Shown here piece after piece: positions 25,101-32,430 of a stretch of DNA of 42,538 nucleotides. A model generated the notes under the pieces. It was not told the origin of the DNA and ran no database searches. It saw only the letters and a program-made list of their open reading frames with translations. Position numbers and translations under genes: made by a program. Source of the DNA: a virus. Within the stretch, counting starts at the first letter, position 1, and each line of letters begins with the position of its first letter. Location: IMG/VR virus record IMGVR_UViG_3300038435_000224, positions 1 through 42,538 of that record, one strand, 5' to 3'.

Positions 25101-25635
25101 AGGTATTGCCCAGTTGACATTGGATTCTGAAATTGAAGCAGAAAATTATGCAATCAAATATCGAATGCGTGGAAGTTCTCTGTTTTGGGCGACTAGTCCA
25201 GGAGCAGATGAAAGTCCGTTTTGGAGCGACGATGACAATGATTTGTTCTGGGATCCAGACCAGCCATTTGTTATATTCCCGGGCGCGATAAATTTACGTG
25301 CTAATGAGCAAGTTGATTTAGAAGCTATTACTGCTGGTAGCCAATTGCACCAAGGGAAAATTAATTCTCTAACAACCTTAGTAGATGTTCCGGATATAGA
25401 GGAGATTTTAGAATTGGTCGAAATTGAATCAGGTGGCACTAGATTGCCTACCAGTGAGCCCTTCATATATATAAAGAGCGTCAACCTGACCCTTGAGTTG
25501 GATTCTGATAATCATCCAAATGCTTTTGTTCCACAGCTAGTAGATCGCTCCACTGCAGGTCCATTGGTCCGCGTTCTAGATGTCTCAGGTGATGAAACTT
25601 CTGGTAAAATTCACGCGGTCGTTAAGGGGTATTAG
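22156..25635 (+). CDS. Tail hub / host-specificity protein (J-like)
   Basis: 1159 residues from GTG 22156, preceded by AAGGAGGG. A hydrophobic Gly-rich stretch near the N-terminus (NPLGLIVGGAALLLGG) occurs in this family. The body includes the phage-tail hub domain (IKIGDKLITEYQDVLYEVR, FDDGYDSSNAHLRETISLYG, LARYYLA-like GRYYLAQARLRRERFFITVD), then fibronectin-like domains (about 690-870). A Trp-rich region follows in which Phe-Trp recurs about seven times (LFWTND, FWSGNNNDLFW, LFWATS, FWSDDDNDLFW). It corresponds to lambda J, the tail-tip receptor-binding hub. No NlpC/P60 (K) or I homologue was seen next to it. Confidence 0.88.
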   Translation: MNFFNNLFSSLSSLFSNFRNVNPLGLIVGGAALLLGGLFNANSNENNSNSVLQDSISTAPTPPSTPVAPTPAAFGGAKDQLVPHITGVSNTDGRFLPDPRIYGTYKIYPVLAARTLTEISGNDQYLTALFSLGKGPLDISEIKIGDKLITEYQDVLYEVRPGYPDDDPITLYTQDVEEVELDLPLPYNVPKERSAGQSATRLSVDIMFPDGLFWLDEENNPTPYTVIVQVDYRLHGSSDPWTTAGQINATEATGSIVRKNLSWTVDRALYDIKLTRLTPDTDPEAGITSDCQWTIIRAFDTDAQPVTQRKDRFGNTIGVAYIAVRIKATEELNGTIDSLSCVAKSMLPIWDGEEWTEPQITNNPAWIYADVLTGTALKKSLSKVKLDTSTLLAWAQFCDAKGYTFNAPIDTKSTVNEVLKQIASVGRASPNVGANGKRSVVIDDLKTVPSQFFTPFNSRDFEGAIQWIEQPQALNVRFINPEANWQTDERVVFDDGYDSSNAHLRETISLYGVTDSDHAWKLGRYYLAQARLRRERFFITVDVENLKCRRGDKVLFNHDVPQFGVKSSRIKSLILNGSNDITGVTLTDGVPTDLNTLYDVTIRMANGTKISRSVIGDGTVMNSLSFTQNIAAATNPKPATQDLVLFGGFVECLVEHIEYLNDLSARLTLIPDNAGIYTADSGTIPPHDPQITIVPEPQRVTPKPVIISVRSDESVLQRDTDGALVTRVQIIIAVPPADVTFHQYQTRISGTSQWGDIDNQPAQNGEIYTYGVQDGSTVDIRVRNVSRLGVLSEWVQISNHFVVGKTTRPPNVPVLERVGNSLRWAYTEELLGQPVPLDFAGFIAKITSGGGSDWDAGIAVFSLTTATQYPLSLLPAGQFAFMLKAVDVAGNESQDPIILRANFGDPLIDNVILEIPEHPEFPGSITNGSVIDDVLTADETGELFWTNDTAKFWSGNNNDLFWSTTFAEMIYRWSFTMPGIYSGIAQLTLDSEIEAENYAIKYRMRGSSLFWATSPGADESPFWSDDDNDLFWDPDQPFVIFPGAINLRANEQVDLEAITAGSQLHQGKINSLTTLVDVPDIEEILELVEIESGGTRLPTSEPFIYIKSVNLTLELDSDNHPNAFVPQLVDRSTAGPLVRVLDVSGDETSGKIHAVVKGY

Positions 25636-25636
25636 T

Positions 25637-27679
25637 ATGACGAGTCTTCCAAATATTACTGGTACAGGTGGAGTTAATGATAACGACACTAACCAAGGTC
25701 AGCAAAAAACAAACCTGGCGAATTTGATTAAATCAGTTGCTGAGATGCCGGGTTCGAGTGAAAGCGTCACGCTTGAGATAGACACAGGGAATATTCAACC
25801 CGCTGCTGGTGCGTCCGGAACTATCCGAATTGAAACCGAAGGCGGTGCCTCGGCTGATGACCTAGCGACTATAAACGCTACTAATTTACGGGATGGTGCA
25901 ATATTGCTTCTTCAGTTGGAAGATAGCTCTCACGTTGTAACTATAAAAAATGGCACAGGTGCAAACAAAATTCGCACTAATACTGGGGCTGATATTGTTT
26001 TAAAAGACAAAATGTTTGTTGAAGTACAATTTGATGCCGATCTTGGATCGGGCGAATGGCAAGTCATTAATATCTTTTATGCGGATCAGACTGCTGACTT
26101 CCGTACATATTTAGGCTTAGGTACTGCTGCTACCAAAACTACCGGTACAAGCGGTGGAAACGTACCACTGGTTTCTGACGGCAATAGTCTTTGGGCAACG
26201 ATAAAACTTCCGGGAGCTCAGGCGTCTTCTGAGCTAACTATAGCGAGTGGAGTCGTTACACCGACTCGTGGTCAACATTCCGTAGATACAGAAAGTGATG
26301 CCTCAACCGATAATCTTGACGAGATGGCTGTAACCAACATTGCTGATGGCGGACACGTTCTATTGTTTGCTGAACATACCGATAGAACAGTTGTTATTCG
26401 GCATAATCAGGGTGGTACTACAAATCCATTTAAAACTTTTGATGGTCAGAGTATTTCAATCGATAATACTGAGAAAGCTGTCTTGTTCCGTCGTAGCGGA
26501 TCCAACTGGATAGAAGTTTATAGAAGTGGGTTCTCAGCTGCAAGCATTTCTCTTCCGGGATTGTGCGGTTTTAGATTGACGGGTAGTACAGGTAATCCAC
26601 TTCCCTCATCAGATGTTACTGGCATTACTACTATGTATTTAAGTCCATATAGTAAAAATGGACCAGGCGGTTTACTTGCATTATATGATGGCAGCAGTAA
26701 CTGGAATTTATATTCTAGTTCTGAGTTGTCTATTGCTGTTCCGGCATCGGTGTTTAGAATTTATGATGTATTTGTTTATGATAATTCTGGTACGCCTGCA
26801 TTAGAGTTAACTGCATGGGATAGTGGCGGTCAAGTTAGCTATTCAGCTAGTGCTGCTACCGCTGCAAATCCTTGCGTGGTCACAATAGGAAGTCATAGTC
26901 TTAACGTGGGTGATATTGTAGCTTGTGCTGGATTTGATAATACTGTTGGCACCGATTCAAGCAGAGGTATAAACGGAAAGATTTGTTATGTATCAGCAGC
27001 AGATGCAACTACGATTACCCTCGAGGGTATGGATACCAGTAGTCTCGCCGCAAGTACAACAGGAACTATATATAAGCTACCAATATCAAGGACTACAAAC
27101 TTAGCTCTACAAAATGGTGTGTATGTAAAATCCGGATCAACTACACGGCGATACGTTGGCTCATTTATGACTGGTGCAACATCCGGAGAAACTGAAGATA
27201 GCTATGCTCGCCGATATATTTATTCTGCTTGTAACGAAGAGAATAGATTGTCTAAGGCGCTTGAAGATACCGATAATTGGACATATTCCACTGCTGCTTG
27301 GAGGTATTCAAATAATAATTCGACCCTCGGTAAGACTAGAATTCAGTTTTTAATCGGACTACAAAAAAACATTCCAATCGAATACATACGTTCATTCTCA
27401 ACAAGCGGCGCTAGTGGTTCTGTAGTATCCGGGATAGTTGTGGACAATGGTGCGTTTTCTAGTCCGACACCAATCAAATTGCAAGAGAATACTGTGTATA
27501 TGGGAGATGCAAATGTCTATTTCACCACTTCCCTTATTACACTGGGTTTAGGTATTGGTCCTCACTTTGTGCAAGCGGGTGAATTTGGAATTGGATCCGG
27601 TACGCAAACTTGGTATGGGGATGGAGGGGCTACCGGTACGAGAGTGTTTAACGGATTGCAGGCGACTATACAGGGATAA
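25637..27679 (+). CDS. Tail fibre protein with duplicated beta domain
   Basis: 680 residues from ATG 25637, one base after the hub stop; a longer in-frame extension into the hub gene is unlikely. The first ~150 residues and residues about 200-300 contain related beta domains: ASADDLATINATNLRDGAIL with an HVVTIKNGTGANK segment, versus ASTDNLDEMAVTNIADGGHV with TVVIRHNQGGTTN. They are joined by the fibre motif TYLGLGTAATKTTGTSGG. The C-terminal ~380 residues are Gly/Ser/Thr-rich and probably form the receptor-binding tip. Position after J matches side or tip fibres. Confidence 0.85.
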   Translation: MTSLPNITGTGGVNDNDTNQGQQKTNLANLIKSVAEMPGSSESVTLEIDTGNIQPAAGASGTIRIETEGGASADDLATINATNLRDGAILLLQLEDSSHVVTIKNGTGANKIRTNTGADIVLKDKMFVEVQFDADLGSGEWQVINIFYADQTADFRTYLGLGTAATKTTGTSGGNVPLVSDGNSLWATIKLPGAQASSELTIASGVVTPTRGQHSVDTESDASTDNLDEMAVTNIADGGHVLLFAEHTDRTVVIRHNQGGTTNPFKTFDGQSISIDNTEKAVLFRRSGSNWIEVYRSGFSAASISLPGLCGFRLTGSTGNPLPSSDVTGITTMYLSPYSKNGPGGLLALYDGSSNWNLYSSSELSIAVPASVFRIYDVFVYDNSGTPALELTAWDSGGQVSYSASAATAANPCVVTIGSHSLNVGDIVACAGFDNTVGTDSSRGINGKICYVSAADATTITLEGMDTSSLAASTTGTIYKLPISRTTNLALQNGVYVKSGSTTRRYVGSFMTGATSGETEDSYARRYIYSACNEENRLSKALEDTDNWTYSTAAWRYSNNNSTLGKTRIQFLIGLQKNIPIEYIRSFSTSGASGSVVSGIVVDNGAFSSPTPIKLQENTVYMGDANVYFTTSLITLGLGIGPHFVQAGEFGIGSGTQTWYGDGGATGTRVFNGLQATIQG

Positions 27680-27682
27680 GTT

Positions 27683-28099
27683 ATGAAAGCAATTGCAGCA
27701 TTTGATCAGTATTTAAAATCACTTGGTATTCCAATAGCGGGGATCTCGGGCAGTGGTGTGAATTGTCGAATCGATTTTTTCCCAGAAGCAACTAGTGAAC
27801 AAAAGACGCAAGCAATTCAGGCGGCAGAAAATTTTGATTGGGAAGATAAACCAGATCCCGATCTAGCTGGGTTTCAGGAAAGTATATTTCAAGACGAAAA
27901 TATTCCGCGTTCGATCAAACTCCAACTCTATTCTTTATTTGGAATTATGGACAAAGTTGTTGGTCGCCCGGAAATCCTGCAACCGGCCTGGCAAGATATA
28001 AAAGACGAATGGGCTGATGCCGAAGTGCCCAATACGATTCCGCAAGCAATTGAGCAGTATGCAACAAATTTCAATATTCCGCTAGTAGCACCACAATGA
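27683..28099 (+). CDS. Tail-fibre-associated protein, unknown
   Basis: 138 residues, ATG 4 nt after the fibre stop. The middle contains FFPEATSEQKTQAIQAAENFDW, a pattern I recall from small proteins encoded after fibre genes in many phages. The remainder is helical (LQLYSLFGIMDKVVGRPE). A role as fibre chaperone or accessory tip protein is inferred from position only. Confidence 0.65.
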   Translation: MKAIAAFDQYLKSLGIPIAGISGSGVNCRIDFFPEATSEQKTQAIQAAENFDWEDKPDPDLAGFQESIFQDENIPRSIKLQLYSLFGIMDKVVGRPEILQPAWQDIKDEWADAEVPNTIPQAIEQYATNFNIPLVAPQ

Positions 28100-28112
28100 T
28101 AGGAGATAGAAT

Positions 28113-28364
28113 ATGGGACTAATCAAGAAATTCAAAGAGATTACTGGTGTAATAAATATTGGAAAAAGTATTGCTAGCGAATTTATGAGACTGAAGCAAG
28201 CAGTGCTTACATACAACTCCCAAGCCGATGTTGAGTGGGAAAAAACAAACCCAGTACCTGCTGCTACGGAGCCTGATTACAAACAAGTTTTCTATTATCA
28301 AAAAAGATCATGGAAATTATTAGTCGAGATGCTTAGTAATGTAGGTAAGCAGCTAAAGGAGTAG
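28113..28364 (+). CDS. Small hypothetical protein before lysis genes
   Basis: 83 residues, ATG after AGGAGATAGAAT. Starts MGLIKKFKEITGVINIGKSI and is amphipathic with a Trp/Tyr-rich C-terminal half (FYYQKRSWKLLVEMLSNVGK). No clear membrane span. Immediately followed by the lysis cassette. I do not recognise it. Confidence 0.6.
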   Translation: MGLIKKFKEITGVINIGKSIASEFMRLKQAVLTYNSQADVEWEKTNPVPAATEPDYKQVFYYQKRSWKLLVEMLSNVGKQLKE

Positions 28365-28367
28365 GTC

Positions 28368-28454
28368 ATGGAGTGGCATGAAGTAGTAAGAATAGTTTTT
28401 TATATAGGAATCTTTAGTTTGATGGTGGTTGCCCATGTCAAACACACAATGTGA
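28368..28454 (+). CDS. 28-aa single-span membrane peptide at the start of the lysis cassette
   Basis: A 29-codon frame with AAAGGAG 7 nt before ATG. The product MEWHEVVRIVFYIGIFSLMV continues VAHVKHTM, essentially one transmembrane helix. Its last 20 bases overlap the start of the putative holin gene in another phase. Strong ribosome binding signal and position argue for expression. It could be a holin regulator (antiholin-like) or a leader that couples holin translation. Confidence 0.55.
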   Translation: MEWHEVVRIVFYIGIFSLMVVAHVKHTM

Positions 28455-28704
28455 AAAACAATGCGCAGTTTGCTGCGATGACAACATTGAAGAAATGAAC
28501 GCTAAGCTAAATGTTCGGCTTCGATTTTGGTCCTTTGTTTTTTCCAGCTTCATAACATCAATCATTATAGGTTTTCATATAAAATTTGCCTATGAAGGAA
28601 AGACCTTACCTATACCAGATATAGTGTGGCCCATAATGCTGTTTGCATGGTGCGGTGAGGGTATTGCTAAGCTACTGCCACTTTTAGGCAAGTCAAAAAA
28701 ATAA
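28435..28704 (+). CDS. Putative holin
   Basis: 89 residues from ATG 28435; a TTG two codons earlier is possible. The N-terminus is Cys-rich (CEKQCAVCCDDN). Two hydrophobic segments follow, about 30-48 (FWSFVFSSFITSIIIGF) and 62-80 (IVWPIMLFAWCGEGIAKLLP), with a basic end LGKSKK. Size, two spans and location directly before the peptidoglycan-hydrolase-like gene fit a class II holin that permeabilises the inner membrane. No strong ribosome binding site is seen, so translation may depend on the overlapping 28-aa frame. Confidence 0.6.
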   Translation: MSNTQCEKQCAVCCDDNIEEMNAKLNVRLRFWSFVFSSFITSIIIGFHIKFAYEGKTLPIPDIVWPIMLFAWCGEGIAKLLPLLGKSKK

Positions 28705-28716
28705 CGGTAAATAACT

Positions 28717-29298
28717 ATGATGAGACTTTCAGCAAAAGAAATCGAAAAATTCAAAGCGGTCAAACCAACATTTGTTCGAGCTCAAGAAATTACACAAGTA
28801 CCTTGGCAGGCAATTGCAGCTGTCTGGTATCGAGAAAGTTTCAGTATTACGCCTCCTAAAACTCCAGGTGGCTCGTTTCAGTTTGATCCAGTACCGCCTA
28901 ACGAATTTTTACGATCGTTACTGGATCGATTTACTACGTTGTCAGATGCGCAAAAGAAAGTGATTGTGGCGGCGGGAGTATATAGATTTGAAGCGGCAGC
29001 AATTCTAGCCGCGTGCTTTTTGCGTCATAAAACTGGACCAAAAATCACAGTTGATGCATCAGATGAGTTCGTTAGAGATGCGTTCTGGGGATACAACGGT
29101 AGATCGTATGGCAGCGCTGAAAATTCGCCTTACGTAATGAATTTTTATGATGCCAATTATTGTGGTCCTAGTGGGCAAGGCATGATCGTAAGAGGCACCA
29201 TTCCAGATGGTAAAGGTGGTCGTATTCATATTCATGGACCGAGTAAGCAGTTAGGTGCATTCACCGTCTATAAACAATTGAAGAAGTTAGAGATTTGA
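28717..29298 (+). CDS. Putative endolysin (lysozyme-like/transglycosylase fold)
   Basis: 193 residues. The motif IAAVWYRESFSITPP with Glu40 followed by PGGSFQFDP and the later FWGYNGRSYGSAENSPYVMNF resembles lysozyme-like and lytic-transglycosylase domains, in which the Glu is catalytic. No signal peptide, so export would need the preceding holin. It is the last gene of the rightward operon and faces the convergent NYN gene 50 bp away. No strong terminator is visible in that gap. Endolysin assignment is by motif and position. Confidence 0.72.
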   Translation: MMRLSAKEIEKFKAVKPTFVRAQEITQVPWQAIAAVWYRESFSITPPKTPGGSFQFDPVPPNEFLRSLLDRFTTLSDAQKKVIVAAGVYRFEAAAILAACFLRHKTGPKITVDASDEFVRDAFWGYNGRSYGSAENSPYVMNFYDANYCGPSGQGMIVRGTIPDGKGGRIHIHGPSKQLGAFTVYKQLKKLEI

Positions 29299-29348
29299 AC
29301 TGCTATATTTGATCTGCTCGTTTAGCTCTGTTAGTAATTCAAGATCCA

Positions 29349-29996
29349 TTAAATAAGTGTCTTCATCCCATCTTTAAACCAATCCCCGGGTTTATAAAAT
29401 TTACCTTTATCATCCTGCATCTCATGGGGAAATTGACATTCAGCAAGTACACCCTCCCTTATTTTCTTATAGAAACTTGCTTCCTTATTCATACGAGTTG
29501 CTGGGTGTCCGTCTCTTTGCGGATCTAATATGCCTATTGTTTTTTTGAAACGAGTTTTTATCATCAGGAGAGGTGCGTAAAAATCAGTATCGCCGGAAAT
29601 TAAAACGGCAGTCTCAAAGTGACGACAATGGGCATCCCATAGTAACATAGAGGTTAAATTAACATCCGACCTTTTTTCTTTTGTTTTCACCACTTCCACA
29701 AACCCACTGCCGTCGGCTTTTGGGAGCTCCACATTCTCTACAATAAACTTTCCTTCTATTATCTCCAAGTTTGGTATTGTTTTTAGCGCTCTAATATATT
29801 TAAGTTGTCTTTGTGGTTTATCTGGATCATCTGGCGTACCACTTACTTGAGCAGTGAAGTAATATATTTTTTCGATACGATTTTGTGGCAATAAAAACTC
29901 ACACAACTTTTGTAAATTAAGCCATTTAAAATCAGTGCCTTTCAAACAACCGTAGTAGAGGTTAAATCCATCTACATAGACGTAAGTTTTTGTCAT
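29349..29996 (-). CDS. NYN-domain (LabA/DUF88-type) putative RNase
   Basis: 215 residues from ATG 29996; a 24-codon upstream extension runs through a perfect hairpin and is considered leader. NYN/PIN-like acidic residues are visible: Asp9 in YVYVDGFNLYYG, Asp111 in KRSDVNL, Asp121, and Asp136/Asp138 in VLISGDTDFYAPL. These coordinate metal in NYN ribonucleases. The C-terminus has an extra KGKFYKPGDWFKDG segment. It is leftward and separated from the early operon by a 328-bp control region with dyads, so it is probably expressed independently, as accessory (moron) genes are. Role could be RNA turnover, defence or host takeover; not determinable here. Confidence 0.85.
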   Translation of the reverse strand: MTKTYVYVDGFNLYYGCLKGTDFKWLNLQKLCEFLLPQNRIEKIYYFTAQVSGTPDDPDKPQRQLKYIRALKTIPNLEIIEGKFIVENVELPKADGSGFVEVVKTKEKRSDVNLTSMLLWDAHCRHFETAVLISGDTDFYAPLLMIKTRFKKTIGILDPQRDGHPATRMNKEASFYKKIREGVLAECQFPHEMQDDKGKFYKPGDWFKDGMKTLI

Positions 29997-30015
29997 ACCA
30001 CCGTCCAATAAAGCA

Positions 30016-30035
30016 GAGGCTCCTTTCGGAGCCTC
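30016..30035 (-). promoter_or_regulatory. Perfect GAAA-tetraloop hairpin in the NYN leader
   Basis: GAGGCTCC-GAAA-GGAGCCTC on the minus strand: eight perfect GC-rich pairs closed by a stable GNRA loop, about 20 nt upstream of the NYN start codon. TGCTTTATT follows, so it resembles an attenuator or terminator without a full T-run. It may control readthrough or translation of the NYN gene. Confidence 0.6.
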
Positions 30036-30113
30036 GCGCCCCAGACCGTAGTCATGGGGATGTTTCATTATTCAATATAGCATATCTATCTGTATGTATA
30101 GTGTTATATAAAC

Positions 30114-30151
30114 AACATACTTAACCAATGCTTAAAGTATGTTTAAGGCAT
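30114..30151. promoter_or_regulatory. Overlapping dyads, probable operator region
   Basis: AACATACTT (30114-30122) is complementary to AAGTATGTT (30135-30143). Overlapping it, ATGCTTAAA-gtatg-TTTAAGGCAT (30128-30151) is a second dyad with one bulge. Both lie upstream of the NYN gene in AT-rich sequence with possible -10 boxes (TATAAC, TATATT) on the minus strand. They are plausible binding sites for the XRE or ribbon-helix-helix regulator of this phage, or for a host factor. Confidence 0.45.
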
Positions 30152-30241
30152 GGATGGTATTTTATTTTTTGGACATGCTCTGAGGGTAAATAATGATGAT
30201 TTTAGGGATGTTCCATGTTCGTTAATTAACACAAAATTGAT

Positions 30242-30259
30242 AGATTAAGCCGTTAATCT
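30242..30259. other. AT-rich hairpin between the ATPase gene and the NYN control region
   Basis: AGATTAA (30242-30248), loop GCCG, TTAATCT (30253-30259). TCTTATTTTTC follows on the plus strand, so it is terminator-like in that direction. On the minus strand the following sequence is less T-rich, so it is at best a weak terminator of the early operon, which ends at 30325. Confidence 0.4.
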
Positions 30260-30324
30260 TCTTATTTTTCTACGAATTTTGTAAGGAATAAAGGTGCGGG
30301 TGGTGGGACTGGTATAAGACCCAT

Positions 30325-32007
30325 TTATGCAGCCACTGTTTCTTTTTGAACAATTTGGGCTACGGCTCCATCCAACCAATACGTAATCCCTAGACCATGC
30401 TCTGCCAGATTTGGCACTTTATGCATTGAATCAGCAGTCATTGTTAACAGTGTAGCCATATCGATATTTGATAGTAGTGTGAACAATCCATTTCTATTTT
30501 CGCCGTCCAGAATATCTGCCGCGTCGACTATAACTACCTGAGAATCGTCGAGCTTGGCTAGACCAATTTGCAAAATAACCCTTGTTCTGAATTTCTCTGA
30601 CTCTGATATCTGACTATAACCAGCTTGTCCATAGGTAATTTTCAAATCAGGCTCAATCCTAACTTCTGGCCAGTCCGCGAGCCTTGATAGCGGAATTAGG
30701 TACTTACTATTGAATTGTTCTACTGCTGACTCTAGTTTCCTTTGACGTAATCCCGTTGGAGCAAGACAGTCTATAACGCGCTGGTTGCTAATTACGTTCT
30801 CATGTAATTTATCAGCCTCAAGCTTTTGTTTTAACGCTTCGATTCTAAGTTCAGCGGTGCGAACAATACCTCTTTGTTTTTCGATCTGTTTTTCTAGTCC
30901 TACCTTGTCTTGCGTCACATTCTTCGCATCATACTTTTTCATTTCCTCGAGAGCTTTTTTGCACTCGATATAAATCTGATTAGAAAAGATTGCCATTTCT
31001 GACAAGCTCTTGAGTTTAGCAACTGCTGTTTCAATCTCTTGCTTCTTAGCATTGATAGTTTCTAGTCTATGAGCTATCTCAGCATCAGATATTTCGTGTG
31101 GTTTTTCTAATTTTCCACCAAACACTACTATTGGTTTTTTACAATGGGGACATGGTGTTGTTTGCTGTTTCTTTTCAGGCTGTGGAAGATTATTCAACTC
31201 GTTGCAGAGTTTTTTGTATTCTTCTTGCGCTTCTTTCTCTTTTTCTTGCGCCTCCTTGAGCTCAGTCTGTGCCAAATCAAAACCAAGTGCTTTCTCCTGA
31301 GTGACAGAGTATTCATGCTCATCAACTGCTTGCATCTTCAATAGACTCTCGAGAGTATCCCGCTCGGTTGCAAGAGCAGCAGTCAGAGTTTCTTGACTAG
31401 TACCCATCAAATTATTTTCCCAATTTTTTGGTAACCACTTGCCACCTTTATCGCTACCATAAGTTTCACCAGCGACTTGACGCCAACGTGACTTATACTC
31501 TTTTCCTTTTTCAACAGAGTAATCATATGTTCTGTCCCAGCCCTTACCCTGTATATATTTCCAAATTTCCTCAATCTCGGTAATAGGATGACCTTTGAGC
31601 GATTTCTCAAGATCATCAAATGTTGGCTCACCTTTAAGAAGTTTCAAAAGCGTAGAACTTCTAGTTTTATCATCTAGATCTACCAAAGATTTTATGCCTG
31701 CTGCAAATTCTGATATATGTAGTGGTTCGCCGTCGGTTATCAACTTACACTCAGGATAAGTCAGTCTGACTGAGCCATGGTCTGTTTTTAATTCCACTTG
31801 TGCATTTGCTGAGCCGCGTTTAACCAACACACCTGCTTGGTTTTTCAATATTCCTTCAATAGGGATTGCTGATCGGGATAGAATCGCTCCGACTGCTTGA
31901 GCGATGCTGCTCTTGCCACTGTTGTTTATACCGGCAATCAAAGTAATAGCATTCAAGGGAATATCAGCTTTTTCAATCCCTTTAAAATTCCTGATTGTAA
32001 TTTCCAT
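30325..32007 (-). CDS. SMC/Rad50-like AAA ATPase with zinc-hook motif
   Basis: 560 residues. Walker A GINNSGKS (26-33) follows the typical N-terminal MEITIRNFKGIE. A coiled coil of about residues 205-400 is interrupted by CPHC (285-288) like the Rad50/SbcC zinc hook. The C-terminal half has an ABC-type signature SESEKFR (467-473) and Walker B VVIVDAAD (490-497), where the usual Glu after Asp is Ala. It is shorter than SbcC (about 1000 residues). GGGAG lies 8 nt before ATG. Encoded at the end of the early operon with an annealing-type protein and a Cas4/RecB-like nuclease, it is probably part of a phage recombination system. The substituted Walker B Glu may slow or alter hydrolysis. Confidence 0.88.
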   Translation of the reverse strand: MEITIRNFKGIEKADIPLNAITLIAGINNSGKSSIAQAVGAILSRSAIPIEGILKNQAGVLVKRGSANAQVELKTDHGSVRLTYPECKLITDGEPLHISEFAAGIKSLVDLDDKTRSSTLLKLLKGEPTFDDLEKSLKGHPITEIEEIWKYIQGKGWDRTYDYSVEKGKEYKSRWRQVAGETYGSDKGGKWLPKNWENNLMGTSQETLTAALATERDTLESLLKMQAVDEHEYSVTQEKALGFDLAQTELKEAQEKEKEAQEEYKKLCNELNNLPQPEKKQQTTPCPHCKKPIVVFGGKLEKPHEISDAEIAHRLETINAKKQEIETAVAKLKSLSEMAIFSNQIYIECKKALEEMKKYDAKNVTQDKVGLEKQIEKQRGIVRTAELRIEALKQKLEADKLHENVISNQRVIDCLAPTGLRQRKLESAVEQFNSKYLIPLSRLADWPEVRIEPDLKITYGQAGYSQISESEKFRTRVILQIGLAKLDDSQVVIVDAADILDGENRNGLFTLLSNIDMATLLTMTADSMHKVPNLAEHGLGITYWLDGAVAQIVQKETVAA

Positions 32008-32010
32008 GTC

Positions 32011-32376
32011 TTATACTCCCTTCTTTAGACTAACTGCAAGCGGCCAGAATATGCTCATGCCAACCGATATTATTGGCGACCACCATTCGCATTTCTCGCG
32101 AAATATTTTCCCGTGATATTTGAAGGGGTGTTGTTCCTTATACGAGCGCAGGTCAGATAAACTTGGCAGTGGCTCATAGCTCCGGAGTGGTATTTCTGAA
32201 CCATCAACCTTATATACGTAGATCTTACGTCCGTGCAAATGCCACCAGTGTTCACGTTTCGCTCGAGTTATCCTTTGCAATCCAAGAATCGGATGGACTT
32301 GCGGTTGTTCCTGCATTGTGGCATGTGTAGGTAATATCATTAGGCTCAATGTCAAACAAATCGTCAAAACCCTCAA
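32011..32376 (-). CDS. Hypothetical protein with hydrophobic ends
   Basis: 121 residues from TTG 32376, chosen because AAAGGAGG lies 6 nt upstream. The first 20 residues (MRVLTICLTLSLMILPTHAT) look like a Sec signal peptide, and SIFWPLAVSLKK near the end resembles a membrane span. The middle (REHWWHLHGRKIYVYKVDGS, LPSLSDLRSYKEQHPFKYHG) is basic and aromatic. The first third overlaps another possible gene (32252-32428) in a different phase, so the N-terminus could instead be an artefact with a shorter protein starting later. Family not recognised. Confidence 0.55.
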   Translation of the reverse strand: MRVLTICLTLSLMILPTHATMQEQPQVHPILGLQRITRAKREHWWHLHGRKIYVYKVDGSEIPLRSYEPLPSLSDLRSYKEQHPFKYHGKIFREKCEWWSPIISVGMSIFWPLAVSLKKGV

Positions 32377-32428
32377 GGTCAGCCTCCTTTATAAATAATT
32401 GTCGTATCCAGTCAAAAAATTTGTTCAT
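32252..32428 (-). CDS. Candidate 58-aa acidic protein overlapping the next gene
   Basis: The ATG at 32428 lies 2 nt after the stop of the upstream 320-aa gene, the tight spacing typical of this operon. The product starts MNKFFDWIRQLFIKEADLEG, continues FDDLFDIEPNDITYTCHNAG and is acidic. Its last 125 bp overlap the 121-aa frame in another phase. The strong ribosome binding site of that frame lies inside it. No independent strong ribosome binding site is visible, so it would rely on translational coupling. Real overlapping genes or one spurious frame are both possible. Confidence 0.4.
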   Translation of the reverse strand: MNKFFDWIRQLFIKEADLEGFDDLFDIEPNDITYTCHNAGTTASPSDSWIAKDNSSET

Positions 32429-32430
32429 GG

